Positions 22,965 through 34,564 are shown, numbered from the stretch's first letter. The stretch is 64,000 nt of DNA from Megaustenia siamemsis (GCA_032433765.1 JAVIAB010000046.1:63536175-63600174), one strand, 5' to 3'. Program-made: numbers and translations. The notes: generated by a model not told the origin, from the sequence alone.

Positions 22965-23640
22965 GCTTGGGGCCTTCATTATCATTATCATCGGGTGCCA
23001 TCTCCGCAACAAAGGTTAGCTACCGTGGAGTGCCATTCTCCTCTATCTCTTGCTTTGATAGTGAAGGTTGTCATAGGCTTATTTGTCCATCTCTTGATTG
23101 TTACTCGTCTGTGTTAGTGTTGATCTGCCTCTGCCCCTTTTACCCTTTATTTTCTCCTCCAAGATTGCTTTTTGTAGGCTGCTCTGTCTTTAAACAAGAC
23201 CCAAAGATCGCATGTGTCTTGTTCTAATTGTGTTTAGTAGTTTTCTTTTCATTTTTAGTTGTTTTAAGACTTCATCGTTTGTTTTCTTTTCTTTCCGTCC
23301 AATTCTACCTATTCTTCTATAAATCCACATTTCAAAGGATTCAATTCTCTGTTCTGTTTTCTTGTCTAATGTCCATGCTTCTGGAATTCAGCAAAGTAAT
23401 TTATATATCATTTTGCTATTCTTAGTTTTAGCCCTGGTGTTATTTGTTTTGATGTTAGTATATTTTTCATGACATTAAAATTACTTTTTGCATACCTATT
23501 CTTTTGTTTATTTCAGTTGTGCATTTTCCATCACTGGTTATAGTATGTCCAAGGTAGTTATAGTTCTGATCTGTCTCTTGGGGGTTTACCGAATCTAAAT
23601 CTGGCCCTGCAGATAAGACAAAGCGTATACTTGTAGATTT
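22965..23640 (-). mobile_element. LINE family B fragment, decayed
   Basis: Reading the minus strand from right to left gives NYNYLGHTITSDGKCTTEINK, then multiple frameshifts, and a 3' end WHSTVANLCCGDGTR followed by a GATGATAATGATAAT tail. The same end (WRSMVANLRCEDGTQ plus GATGATGATGA) occurs at 56700. Poly-T and poly-G runs sit at 22927-22947. The right border lies within about 30 bp of the sushi exon acceptor. Confidence 0.82.
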
Positions 23641-23669
23641 AATTCTTGTACTTCCTCTGTTGGTCAAAG

Positions 23670-23852
23670 TTAGCAAACAATGCGTGGAGCCACTGGATGA
23701 TACCTACCACAGAACCCCAGCAGGACACGCCATCAACCCAGGCCACACGATGAACTTCACCTGCAACGATGGCTTGTATCACGTGGGCGGAAACCTGCAG
23801 AGGGCGTGTTCTGCTTCCGGTGAACTCTTAGGGACGGCCCCGGTCTGTTCAG
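23670..23852 (+). CDS. Exon: sushi/CCP domain
   Basis: The 183-bp exon is symmetric phase 1-1, from TGTTGGTCAAAG| to TTCAG|GTTTGT. It encodes 61 residues with cysteines at about 4, 31, 46 and 59, in contexts KQCVEPLDD, MNFTCNDGLYH, QRACSASGE and APVCSG. This is the four-cysteine C1-C3, C2-C4 pattern of a sushi/complement control module; the tryptophan usual before the last cysteine is replaced. Such modules mediate extracellular protein contacts. Alternative acceptor GTTAG| would give phase 2 and break the chain, so 23670 is preferred. Confidence 0.85.
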
Positions 23853-24049
23853 GTTTGTGCTTGTCCATGCTCATCATTCCTTCTACTCTCCCCTGGCAGA
23901 AGCCAGTTCAGAAGCTCACACGACCTCCGATTTTTGTCTGGACAGGAGTCAAAGTCTGTCTGTTCTGTCCGTGGCAATAACTGACAGGGTGCCTCAAGTT
24001 TGGTCCACGCTGTGGAGGATGACAATAAAAAAAGAAGGAAACAAAAATA
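23853..24049. other. Intron, unique
   Basis: Unique sequence after the sushi donor. Frames run a short way past the exon but no second module is visible. Confidence 0.45.
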
Positions 24050-24140
24050 GTGCAGCTAAAATTGTACGGTGGTGAGGACCAACACATAATGAAAACGACG
24101 TTCCGGTTAACTAGACCTTCACTACGAACAACAAACAAAA
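24050..24140 (-). mobile_element. Dispersed element end with GAACGT motif (Penelope-like or SINE relic?)
   Basis: On the minus strand the words GTAGTGAAGGTCTAG, CCGGAACGTCGTT and TGTGTTGGTCCTC match the pattern seen twice at 32.8-33.1 kb (CTGCTGAAGGCCTATTG, GAAACGTTGTTCT, TTGTGGTCTCC). Ends of Penelope-like elements often carry a comparable GAAACGTT block. Assignment is by resemblance only. Confidence 0.4.
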
Positions 24141-24268
24141 CACACAATATCTACACAACCTAGAACGATATTCAACTTAATTATCACCCCTTTTTTGTTT
24201 TCAGCTTCATCATCAGCTTTATCATCAGCTTTACAGCAGCTCCACATTTGTAAACTTTGAAGCCTGCA
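24141..24268. other. Unique sequence with strong acceptor-like site
   Basis: A textbook acceptor CCTTTTTTGTTTTCAG occurs at about 24190-24205, but all three following frames close within 20-30 codons and no matching donor is convincing. Possible decayed exon or chance. Confidence 0.3.
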
Positions 24269-24440
24269 AACATCGCTTAACTTCATTGACCCCTCCACAT
24301 CTCCTTTACCTACATTGATCTCTTCACACCTCCCTTACCTACCTTGACCTCTCCACACCTCCCTTACCTACCTTGACCCCTCCACACCTCCCCTAACTAC
24401 CTTGACCACTCCACACCTCCCTTACCTACCTTGACCCCTA
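24269..24440. repeat. About 29-bp C-rich repeat, about 6 units
   Basis: Units contain CTCCACACCTCCC, TTACCTACCTTGACC. The last unit runs into TACGAGCTGTGTAAAGCAG followed by GTAATC, a donor-like word. Confidence 0.85.
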
Positions 24441-25435
24441 CGAGCTGTGTAAAGCAGGTAATCGTGCCACACTGCCGGATAATGCCACACTGCCACACAG
24501 ACAAATAAATGTTTTACAGTCAATCTCCCCACTCAGTCAATAATTGGAACACTTTCAAATTGATTTTAAGTTAAAAAATAATCACGTGGTATCAAAGTCC
24601 ACGGAGATAAAATGGCGTTAACCTTACCAGAATATAAAGTAGAGCCAATCGATGTGACAATCTGTGATGTCTAGTACTGTCAAATCGCATGTTTCTTGCA
24701 CACTATTTTTTTGTACACAATTTGTATTTTAAAAATACACATATTTGTATTTGCACTCATTTTTCCATGAAACTATAAGACTTTATGCACAATATGTGTC
24801 ATTATTTGAACTATTTTCTGAAAAAAATGTTCAGTAGTGAGCATAAATTTGTAAAACGACTATAAATACAGGGAAAAGACAAAATAATTTGCAGTGTTGC
24901 GGTAAAGCTGGTAGCATGTTAAAGTAGTGAGTGTAACGTACACCCCTACAAGGTATGGTGACAGAGTTACAAAAAGGAACACAACAAAATACTGATGTTT
25001 CGTCTTACATGCGACCTTCCAAGAAAACGAGAACAACACAAACGATATGGCTATAAATATAAGCTGTTGTATCTTTGGAATACAAAAATAGCAATATTTT
25101 TGTGTCATGCATATTCTAGGATGTATGCAAAATAATACTGCAATCTAGCAGGTAGTTTTCACGTAAATTGAAAGCAAACATGTTCATGAATTTATGAACC
25201 GACTATAGTATGTGTTTACCTTGCCCTACGTTAGCCTCCCACACTAAGTTCCCATACATGACAGCTTCTGAGATAGTTGTTGGATATGTTCTGAACGAAT
25301 GACCTATCCGGCTCTAGCTGCTACTGCATTTCTTCTTGCCTGTCCTTGTTGGTGAGTTATTTACTATCTTCTTTTCTTATGGAAAGGGCAGAGGGCAAAC
25401 TATTCTAGTTATTTACCAGAGAAACATGGCCATCC
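24441..25435. other. 1-kb AT-rich unique intron
   Basis: Low-complexity AT-rich sequence without repeats, open frames of note or domain signatures on either strand. One donor-like GTTGGTGAGTTA occurs at about 25350. Confidence 0.5.
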
Positions 25436-26340
25436 ACTGACATCGTCTATCTCTTCTGTCACAACATTCATTCTCTTTCCCTTCTGTCACAACATCCATT
25501 CTCTGTCTCTTCTGTCACAACATCCAAACTCTGTCTCTTCTGTTACAACATCCATTTCAATTCTCTGTCTCTTCTGTCACAACATCCATTTCCATTCTCT
25601 CTCTCTCTCTCTCTTCTGTCACAACATCCATTTCCATTCTCTCTCTCTCTCTTCTGTCACAACATCCATTTCCATTCTCTCTCTCTCTCTTGTCACAACA
25701 TCCATTTCCATTCTCTCTCTCTCTCTCTCTTCTGTCACAACATCCATTTCCATTCTCTCTCTCTCTTCTGTCACAACATCTATTTCCATTCTCTCTCTCT
25801 TCTGTTACAACATCCATTCTCTGTCTCTTCTGTCACAGCACCCATTTCCATTCTCTGTCTCTTCTGTCACAGCACCCATTTCCATTCTCTGTCTCTTCTG
25901 TCACAACATCCATTCTCTGTCTCTTCTGTCACAACATCCATTCTCTGTCTCTTCTGTCACAACATCCATTCTCTGTCTCTTCTGTCACAACAGCCATCCT
26001 CTGTCTCTTCTGTCACAACATCCATTTCCATTCTCTATCTCATCTGTCCCAAACATCTATTTCCATTCTCTCTCTCTCTTCTGTCACAACATCTATTTCC
26101 ATTCTCTCTCTCTCTTCTGTCACAACATCTATGTCCATTCTCTCTCTCTTCTGTCACAACATCCAGTTCCATTCGCTGTCTCTTCTGTCACAAAATCCAT
26201 TCTCTCTCTCTCTCTCTTCTGTCACAACATCCATTTCCATTCTCTATCTCTTCTGTCCCAAACATCTATTTCCATTCTCTCTCTTCTGTCACAACAGCCA
26301 TTCCCTGTCTCTTCTTTCACAACATCCATTTCCATTCTCT
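25436..26340. repeat. CT-rich minisatellite with embedded (CT)n
   Basis: Units contain CTCTTCTGTCACAACATCC, ATTTCCATTCTCT and variable (CT)n tracts. The plus strand has a long open frame of Ser/Leu/His/Phe repeats that is not a plausible protein. It grades into the 28-bp array at about 26340. Confidence 0.92.
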
Positions 26341-27222
26341 ATCTCTCCCATCAGAACATCCAGTCTCTATCTCTTCCATCATAGCATCCATTCCCTGTCT
26401 CTTCCATCAGAACATTCATTCTGTATCTCTTCCATCAGAACATCCAGTCTCTATCTCTTCCATCAGAACATCCAGTCTCTGTCTCTTCCATCAGAACATC
26501 CAGTCTATATCTCTTCCATCAGAACATCCAGTCTCTATCTCTTCCATCAGAACATCCAGTCTCTATCTCTTACATCAGAACATCCAGTCTTTGTCTCTTC
26601 CATCAGAACATCCAGTCTCTGTCTCTTCCATCAGAACATCCAGTCTCTTTCTCTTCCATCAGAACATCCAGTCTCTGTCTCTTCCATCAGAACATCCAGT
26701 CTCTTTCTCTTCCATCAGAACATCCAGTCTCTATCTCTTCCATCAGAACATCCAGTCTCTGTCTCTTCCATCAGAACATCCAGTCTCTGTCTCTTCCATC
26801 AGAACATCCAGTCTCTATCTCTTCCATCAGAACATCCAGTCTCTATCTCTTCCGTCAGAACAACTATTCTCTGTCTCTCCCATCAGAACATCCAGTCTCT
26901 ATCTCTTCCGTCAGAACAACTATTCTCTGTCTCTCCCATCAGAACATCCATTCTCTATCTCTTCCGTCAGAACAACTATTCTCTGTCTCTCCCATCAGAA
27001 CATCCAGTCTCTATCTCTTCCATCAGAACATCCAGTCTCTATCTCTTCCATCAGAACATCCAGTCTCTGTCTCTCCCATCAGAACATCCAGTCTCTATCT
27101 CTTCCATCAGAACATCCAGTCTCTGTCTCTTCCATCAGAACATCCAGTCTCTATCTCTTCCATCAGAACAACTATTCTCTGTCTCTCCCATCAGAACATC
27201 CAGTCTCTATCTCTTCCATCAG
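26341..27222 (+). repeat. 28-bp array repeating a splice acceptor, about 31 units
   Basis: The unit is AACATCCAGTCTCT followed by (A/G)TCTCTTCCATCAG. Each unit has a pyrimidine tract ending in CATCAG|AACATCC. The last unit is the acceptor of the exon at 27223, which begins AACATCCACTACC. The array therefore repeats an intron-exon junction. It carries long open frames with a 28-residue triple-unit period that are shadows. Confidence 0.93.
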
Positions 27223-27322
27223 AACATCCACTACCGCGAGATATCAAACTGGAATCCCTCAGAAAACGTAGAACGACACTTGCAGCAACTACAGCGTACC
27301 TACTGGACAATGCTGACTACAG
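27223..27322 (+). CDS. Exon: linker or helical segment
   Basis: The 100-bp exon runs from CTTCCATCAG| to GACTACAG|GTAATA. In the phase 1-2 frame it reads HPLPRDIKLESLRKR then TTLAATTAYLLDNADYR across the downstream junction, compatible with a charged helix. Phase 1 fits the sushi exon and phase 2 fits the next exon at 35079. A second frame (NIHYREISNWNPSENVERHL) is also open but its phases (0-1) fit neither neighbour. No domain name recognised. Confidence 0.62.
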
Positions 27323-27430
27323 GTAATATGACACATCGCCACATGATTTATATTTCCTTCAAGTTTTGCTCATCGACGTTAGGCCTTAGTAATAGCTTCC
27401 TTCCATGTCCCAGTTTTATGGCTTCGATGA
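27323..27430. other. Intron start, unique
   Basis: Short unique intron sequence before the 35-bp array. Confidence 0.4.
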
Positions 27431-27860
27431 GTCAAAACATAAACCATGTTTGTAGCATTGTAAGTGTGTTTGTGTTATTAATGTTTGTAGCATTGTAAGT
27501 GTGTTTGTGTTATTAATGTTTCTAGCATTGTAAGTGTGTTTGTGTTATTAATGTTTCTAGCATTGTAAGTGTGTTTGTGTTATTAATGTTTATAGCATTG
27601 TAAGTGTGTTTGTGTTATTAATGTTTGTAGCATTGAAAGTGTGTTTGTGTTATTAATGTTTGTAGCATTGTAAGTGTGTTTGTGTTATTAATGTTTGTAG
27701 CATTGTAAGTGTGTGATGTTATTAATGTTTCTAGCATTGTAAGTGTGTTTGTGTTATTAATGTTTGTAGCATTGTAAGTGTGTTTGTGTTATTAATGTTT
27801 GTAGCATTGTAAGTGTGTTTGTGTTATTAATGTTTCTAGCATTGTAAGTGTGTGGTGTTA
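27431..27860. repeat. 35-bp minisatellite, about 12 units
   Basis: The unit has TTGTAAGTGTGTTTGTG and TTATTAATGTTTGTAGCA. It is related to the 34-bp array that follows (shared TTGTAAGTGTG and TAATG words). Confidence 0.92.
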
Positions 27861-30800
27861 TTGATATTTGTAATGTTGAAGTGTGTGGTGTTACTGATGT
27901 TTGTAATGTTGTAAATGTTTGGTGTTACTGGTGTTTGTTGTAAATGTTTAGTGTTACTGATGTTTGTAATGTTGTAAATGTGTGGTGTTACTGATGTTTG
28001 TAATGTTGTAAATTTTTAGTGTTACTGATGTTTGTAATGTTGTAAATGTGTCGTGATACTAATGTTTGTAATGTTGTAAGTGTGTGGTGCTATTAATGTT
28101 TGTAATGTTGTAAGTTTGTTATGTTATTAATGCTTATAATGTTGTAAGTTTGTTATGTTACTAATGCTTGTAATGTTGTAAGTGTGTCATGTTAGTAATG
28201 CTTGTAATGTTGTAAGTGTGTCATGTTAGTAATGCTTGTAATGTTGTAAGTGTGTCATGTTAGTAATGCTTATAATGTTGTAAGTGTATCATGTTAGTAA
28301 TGCTTGTAATGTTGTAAGTGTGTCATGTTAGTAATGCTTGTAATGTTGTAAGTGTATCATGTTACTGATGCTTGTAATGTTGTAAGTATGTCATGTTAGT
28401 GATGCTTGTAATGTTGTAAGTGTGTCATGTTACTAATGCTTGTAATGTTGTAAGTGTGTCATGTTAGTAATGCTTGTAATGTTGTAAGTTTGTTATGTTA
28501 CTAATGATTGTAATGTTGTAAGTGTGATGTGTTACTAATGCTTGTAATGTTGTAAGTGTGATGTGTTACTAATGCTTGTAATGTTGTAAGTGTGTCATGT
28601 TAGTAATGCTTGTAATGTTGTAAGTGTGTCATGTTACTAATGCTTGTAATGTTGTAAGAGTGGCATGTTACTAATGATTGTAATGTTGTAAGTGTGATGT
28701 GTTACTAATGCTTGTAATGTTGTAAGTGTGTCATGTTAGTAATGCTTGTAATGTTGTAAGTGTGTTGTGTTACTAATGCTTGTAATGTTGTAAGTGTGTC
28801 ATGTTACTAATGCTTGTAATGTTGTAAGTGTGTCATGTTACTAATGCTTGTAATGTTGTAAGTGTGATGTGTTACTAATGCTTGTAATGTTGTAAGTGTG
28901 TCATGTTAGTAATGCTTGTAATATTGTAAGTGTGTCATGTTAATAATGCTTGTAATGTTGTAAGTGTGTCATGTTACTAATGCTTGCAATGTTGTAAGTG
29001 TGTCATGTTACTAATGCTTGTAATGTTGTAAGTGTGTCATGTTACTAATGCTTGTAATGTTGTAAGTGTGCCATGTTACAAATGCTTGTAATGTTGTAAG
29101 TGTGTCATGTTAGTAATGCTTGTAATGTTGTAAGTGTGTCATGTTACTAATGCTTGTAATGTTGTAAGTGTGTCATGTTACTAATGCTTGTAATGTTGTA
29201 AGTGTGTCATGTTACTAATGCTTGTAATGTTGCAAGTGTGTCATGTTAGCAATGCTTGTAATGTTGTAAGTGTGTCATGTTAGTAATGCTTGTAATGTTG
29301 TAAGTTTGTTTTGTTAATAATGCTTGTAATGTTGTAAGTGTGATGTGTTACTAATGCTTGTAATGTTGTAAGTGTGTTGTATTACTAATGCTTGTAATGG
29401 TGTAAGTATGTTATGTTACTAATGCTTGTAATGTTGTAAGTGTGTCGTGTTACTAATGCTTGTAATGTTGTTAGTGTGTTGTGTTACTAATGCTTGTAAT
29501 GTTGTAAGTGTGTCAAGTTTCTAATGCTTGTAATGTTGTAAGTGTGTCATGTTACTAATGCTTGTAATGTTGTAAGTGTGTCATGTTACTAATGCTTGTA
29601 ATGTTGTAGGTGTGTCATGTTACTAATGCTTGTAATGTTGCAAGTGTGTCATGTTAGCAATGCTTGTAATGTTGTAAGTGTGTCATGTTACTAATGCTTG
29701 TAATGTTGTAAGTGTGTCATGTTACTAATGCTTGTAATGTTGTAAGTGTGTTGTGTTACTAATGCTTGTAATGTTGTAAGTGTGTGGTGTTATTAATGTT
29801 TGTAATGTTGTAAGTGTGTCGTGTTACTAATGCTTGTAATGTTGTAAGTGGGTTGTGTTACTAATGCTTGTAATGTTGTATGTGTGTTGTGTTACTAATG
29901 CTTGTAATGTTGTAAGTGTGTCGTGTTACTAATGCTTGTAATGTTGTAAGTGTGTTGTGTTACTAATGCTTGTAATGTTGTAAGTGTGTCGTGTTACTAA
30001 TGCTTGTAATGTTGTAAGTGTGTCATGTTACTAATGCTTGTAATGTTGTAAGTGTGATGTGTTACTAATGCTTGTAATGTTGTAAGTGTGTCATGTTAGT
30101 AATGCTTGTAATGTTGTAAGTGTGTCATGTTAATAATGCTTGTAATGTTGTAAGTGTGTCATGTTACTAATGCTTGCAATGTTGTAAGTGTGTCATGTTA
30201 CTAATGCTTGTAATGTTGTAAGTGTGTCATGTTACTAATGCTTGTAATGTTGTAAGTGTGCCATGTTACAAATGCTTGTAATGTTGTAAGTGTGTCATGT
30301 TAGTAATGCTTGTAATGTTGTAAGTGTGTCATGTTACTAATGCTTGTAATGTTGTAAGTGTGTCATGTTACTAATGCTTGTAATGTTGTAAGTGTGTCAT
30401 GTTACTAATGCTTGTAATGTTGCAAGTGTGTCATGTTAGCAATGCTTGTAATGTTGTAAGTGTGTCATGTTAGTAATGCTTGTAATGTTGTAAGTTTGTT
30501 ATGTTAATAATGCTTGTAATGTTGTAAGTGTGATGTGTTACTAATGCTTGTAATGTTGTAAGTGTGTTGTATTACTAATGCTTGTAATGTTGTAAGTATG
30601 TTATGTTACTAATGCTTGTAATGTTGTAAGTGTGTCGTGTTACTAATGCTTGTAATGTTGTTAGTGTGTTGTGTTACTAATGCTTGTAATGTTGTAAGTG
30701 TGTCAAGTTTCTAATGCTTGTAATGTTGTAAGTGTGTCATGTTACTAATGCTTGTAATGTTGTAAGTGTGTCATGTTACTAATGCTTGTAATGTTGTAGG

Positions 30801-31435
30801 TGTGTCATGTTACTAATGCTTGTAATGTTGCAAGTGTGTCATGTTAGCAATGCTTGTAATGTTGTAAGTGTGTCATGTTACTAAAGCTTGTAATGTTGTA
30901 AGTGTGTCATGTTACTAATGCTTGTAATGTTGTAAGTGTGTTGTGTTACTAATGCTTGTAATGTTGTAAGTGTGTGGTGTTATTAATGTTTGTAATGTTG
31001 TAAGTGTGTCGTGTTACTAATGCTTGTAATGTTGTAAGTGGGTTGTGTTACTAATGCTTGTAATGTTGTATGTGTGTTGTGTTACTAATGCTTGTAATGT
31101 TGTAAGTGTGTCGTGTTACTAATGCTTGTAATGTTGTAAGTGTGTTGTGTTACTAATGCTTGTAATGTTGTAAGTGTGTCGTGTTACTAATGCTTGTAAT
31201 GTTGTAAGTGTGTCATGTTAGTAATGCTTGTAATGTTGTAAGTGTGTCATGTTACTAATGCTTGTAATGTTGTAAGTGTGTCATGTTACTAATACTTGTA
31301 ATGTTGTAAGTGTGTCATGTTACTAATGCTTGTAATGTTGTAAGTGTGTCATGTTACTAATGCTTGTAATGTTGTAAGCGTGTTACTAATGCTTGTAATG
31401 TTGTAAGCGTTTTACTAATGCTTGTAATGTTGCTA
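27861..31435. repeat. 34-bp minisatellite, about 105 units
   Basis: The unit has TAATGTTGTAAGTGTG, TCATGTTACTAATGCTTG with many point variants. Each unit contains GTAAGTGTG, a donor-like word in plus orientation. A roughly 1.15-kb block at about 28860-30010 repeats at about 30050-31200 with an offset of 1190 bp (35 x 34). Landmarks are TGCTTGCAATG at 28981 and 30171, and GTAAGTGGGTTG at about 29845 and 31035. Confidence 0.95.
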
Positions 31436-31585
31436 ATCTCTGGATCTATGAAATAGTGTGAGTATAAACTGTTGCTAGACTTCTATTTCATATCTATAGA
31501 CGACGATTTTGATGTTTAGAACAAGTACAACAGGAAAGAAAACAAAAACATAACATAGGATGTTTGAGAGTATAAAATTATTTCT
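31436..31585. other. Unique island
   Basis: AT-rich and without recognised features. Confidence 0.4.
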
Positions 31586-32035
31586 TTTTTTTTCTTTTTA
31601 AGTGCCTGTACTTGTTCGTGTATATATTTTTTCCTTTTTAAGTGCCTGTATTTGTTCGTGTATATATTTTTTCCTTTTTAAGTGCCTGTATTTGTTCGTG
31701 TATATATTTTTTCCTTTTTAAGTGCCTGTATTTGTTCGTGTATATATTTTTTTCCTTTTTAAGTGCCTGTATTTGTTCGTGTATATATTTTTTCCTTTTT
31801 AAGTGCCTGTATTTGTTCGTCTATATATTTTTTCCGTTTTAAGTGCCCGTATTTGTTCGTGTATATATTTTTTCCTTTTTAAGTGCCTGTATTTGTTCGT
31901 GTATATATTTTTTTCCTTTTTAAGTGCCTGTATTTGTTCGTGTATATATTTTTTTCCTTTTTAAGTGCCTGTATTTGTTCGTGTATATATTTTTTTCCTT
32001 TTTAAGTGCCTGTATTTGTTCGTGTATATATTTTT
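31586..32035. repeat. 40- to 42-bp minisatellite, about 11 units
   Basis: The unit contains TTCCTTTTTAAGTGCCTG, TATTTGTTCGTGTATATA and a T run of variable length. Confidence 0.93.
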
Positions 32036-32257
32036 TTTGCGTTCGCCAGTTTTTTACCTCTGACGAAGTCCCTAGAGACTAGGAGCTGAATTTTGAGTGT
32101 TAATACATTTTTACCTGGCAGCCGTGTGCACAGGGGTCCCTCGCCACACAGGCAGATAACTCCGTTTTCAGAGATACTCATAATTTTGTCCGTCCATGTG
32201 TAATTGACGTTTCAAGCTGGGACTCGCTTTTGAGACCAGGGGTGGTTGCCACAGAGA
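32036..32257 (+). mobile_element. Possible Penelope-like or other element relic
   Basis: CTCTGACGAAGTCCCTAGAG, then ACTAGGAGCTGAATTTTG resembles the CTGANGA ... GAA block found at ends of some retroelements. The rest to the SINE at 32258 is unrecognised. Low confidence. Confidence 0.3.
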
Positions 32258-32350
32258 GAAATCATAAATATAAATCCAAACCGGTGTAGCCGGGATTTGA
32301 ACCCACCTCCTCTCTGTCTCGAGGCCGGCGTCTTGCCTCGAGACCAACCA
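32258..32350 (-). mobile_element. tRNA-derived SINE head, family 3
   Basis: On minus it reads CCGGAACTGGTTGGTCTCG, then CCTCGAGACAGAGAGG and GTGGGTTCAAATCCCGGC, a tRNA-like head with a B box (GGTTCAAATCC). The extra CTCGAGG/CCTCGAG palindrome replaces a normal anticodon arm, so this is a SINE and not a functional tRNA gene. Confidence 0.72.
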
Positions 32351-32414
32351 GTTCCGGTATGTGTACATATATACATATATTTTCCTTTCGAGCTGAATAC
32401 AGCACATAGGGGAG

Positions 32415-32684
32415 TCATTCTAGAGACAAATACCAAATGAATATTACACTGGAGGGTAACATCCGTCTCTCGAAGCTACTTTTATTTAGGTTGCTTAGTT
32501 GGCCGTGTGCTCTAGCGTTTGGATTCGTGGTGAAGCCCTGTGCCAGGAGTACAGGTATATCCTGCCTCAGGCTATCTATTGTTCTATTTTGTGTGTTTTT
32601 AATTAGTGTGATGTGTTTCCATATTGCTGTAAACACACCTATTCCCTGAAGTGATTCGTTGAAATTCTGGTCTCTTGTGTCCAA
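32415..32684 (-). other. Minus-strand open frame in repeat-like context
   Basis: An 89-residue frame with normal-looking composition (TRDQNFNESLQGIGVF, IDSLRQDIPVLLAQGF). No domain recognised. It lies between a SINE and an inverted-repeat element, so it may be a retroelement remnant and not a gene. Confidence 0.3.
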
Positions 32685-32789
32685 GTGTCAACCCTTGCAC
32701 AGGACCCGCATTGTGTTTCGCCATGCGGATCGGTTCCAAACTTGCTCAATCTTAACGAGGGAGCTGGTACCGGCTTTTATTGGAGAAAT

Positions 32790-33121
32790 GAAAGAATACA
32801 ATAGAAAAGAAACGGTTTGGTTTAATCTTCTCGTAACAAGAGGAGACCACAAACTCAGAACAACGTTTCGTCTCAATAGGCCTTCAGCAGGAACACACAC
32901 ACATATTTATTTAAAATAAAATAAAAATAAACAAATAATTTATTTTTTATTTTCCTTTTATTTTTTCTCGTTCGAAATTATTATATGTTATATTATTTTT
33001 TAAAAATTATAAATACATATTTATGTGTGTTGTATGTGTGTTCCTGCTGAAGGCGTATTGAGCAGAAACGTTATTCTTGGTTTGTGATGTCCTTTTGTTG
33101 CGTGAAGATTTAACCATACCG
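32790..33121. mobile_element. Imperfect inverted repeat with GAAACGTT motif
   Basis: The left arm (about 32805-32900) and right arm (about 33035-33121) are reverse complements at roughly 80% by eye: the outward-reading strand has GTTCCTGCTGAAGGC, TATTGAG, GAAACGTT and TTTGTG(G/A)T in both. A 130-bp AT-rich loop separates them. Could be a foldback element or two element ends in head-to-head arrangement. Confidence 0.55.
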
Positions 33122-33149
33122 TTTTTTTATTTTTTTTTCTTCTTTTCTC

Positions 33150-34395
33150 CTCATATTTAGCCTCACTTTAACTTCCTAACTGTATGCATTTATGTGCCTG
33201 GACCTTGCTGTTATAGACTCACTTTAACTTCCTAACTGTATGCATTTATGTGCCTGGACCTTGCTGTTATAGACTCACTTTAACTTCCTAACTGTATGCA
33301 TTTATGTGCCTGGACCTTGCTGTTATAGCCTCACTGTAACTTCCTAACACTATACATTTATGTGCCTGGACCTTGCTGTTATAGACTCACTTTAACTTCC
33401 TAACTGTATACATTTATGTGCCTGGACCTTGCTGTTATAGCCTCACTGTAACTTCCTAACTGTATACATTTATGTGCCTGGACCTTGCTGTTATAGACTC
33501 ACTTTAACTTCCTAACTGTATGCATTTATGTGCCTGGACCTTGCTGTTATAGCCTCACTGTAACTTCCTAACTGTATACATTTATGTGCCTGGACCTTGC
33601 TGTTATAGCCTCACTGTAACTTCCCAACTGTATGTATTTATGTGCCTGGACCTTGCTGTTATAGCCTCACTGTAACTTCCCAACTGTATACATTTATGTG
33701 CCTGGACCTTGCTGTTATAGCCTCACTGTAACTTCTCAACTGTATGCATTTATGTGCCTGGACCTTGCTGTTATAGCCTCACTGTAACTTCCCAACTGTA
33801 TGCATTTATGTGCCTGGACCTTGCTGTTATAGCCTCACTGTAACTTCCCAACTGTATACATTTATGTGCCTGGACCTTGCTGTTATAGCCTCACTGTAAC
33901 TTCTCAACTGTATGCATTTATGTGCCTGGACCTTGCTGTTATAGCCTCACTGTAACTTCCCAACTGTATACATTTATGTGCCTGGACCTTGCTGTTATAG
34001 CCTCACTGTAACTTCCTAACTGTATGCATTTATGTGCCTGGACCTTGCTGTTATAGCCTCACTGTAACTTCTCAACTGTATGCATTTATGTGCCTGGACC
34101 TTGCTGTTATAGCCTCACTGTAACTTCTCAACTGTATGCATTTATGTGCCTGGACCTTGCTGTTATAGCCTCACTGTAACTTCCTAACTGTATGCATTTA
34201 TGTGCCTGGACCTTGCTGTTATAGCCTCACTGTAACTTCTCAACTGTATGCATTTATGTGCCTGGACCTTGCTGTTATAGCCTCACTGTAACTTCCCAAC
34301 TGTATACATTTATGTGCCTGGACCTTGCTGTTATAGCCTCACTGTAACTTCTCAACTGTATGCATTTATGTGCCTGGACCTTGCTGACATAGCCT
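33150..34395. repeat. 56-bp minisatellite, about 22 units
   Basis: The unit has CCTCACTGTAACTTCC, AACTGTATGCATTTATG and TGCCTGGACCTTGCTGTT. The first units carry GACTCACTTT instead of GCCTCACTG. Confidence 0.95.
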
Positions 34396-34410
34396 TTCGC
34401 GTCCGTGTTT

Positions 34411-34457
34411 TTTGTTTGTTTGTTTGTTTGTTTGTTTGTTTGTTTGTTTGTTTGTTT
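34411..34457. repeat. (TTTG)n microsatellite
   Basis: About 11 tandem GTTT units. Unique sequence follows to 34564. Confidence 0.95.
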
Positions 34458-34564
34458 AGTGTTTCTCTAGGTCGACCTTTTTCCTTTTACCTTCTCCGTC
34501 CCATTTGAGTGGTTGTTTTCAGATTCTTTTGGTTTCTCTTCTCATCACATGGTCACTGTCTTCT

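Noticed and set aside
22913..23425. Two plus-strand frames with Phe/Leu-rich sequence
   Set aside because: Antisense shadows of the decayed LINE family B copy.
24190..24300. Exon after the strong acceptor CCTTTTTTGTTTTCAG
   Set aside because: All frames close quickly and no donor in a compatible phase was found.
25690..27498. 602-residue plus frame across the CT-rich arrays
   Set aside because: Repeat shadow. Only the last stretch overlaps the exon at 27223, and in a frame whose phases do not fit its neighbours.
31642..31842. 66-residue Cys/Phe-rich plus frame
   Set aside because: Falls inside the 40- to 42-bp array and repeats with it.
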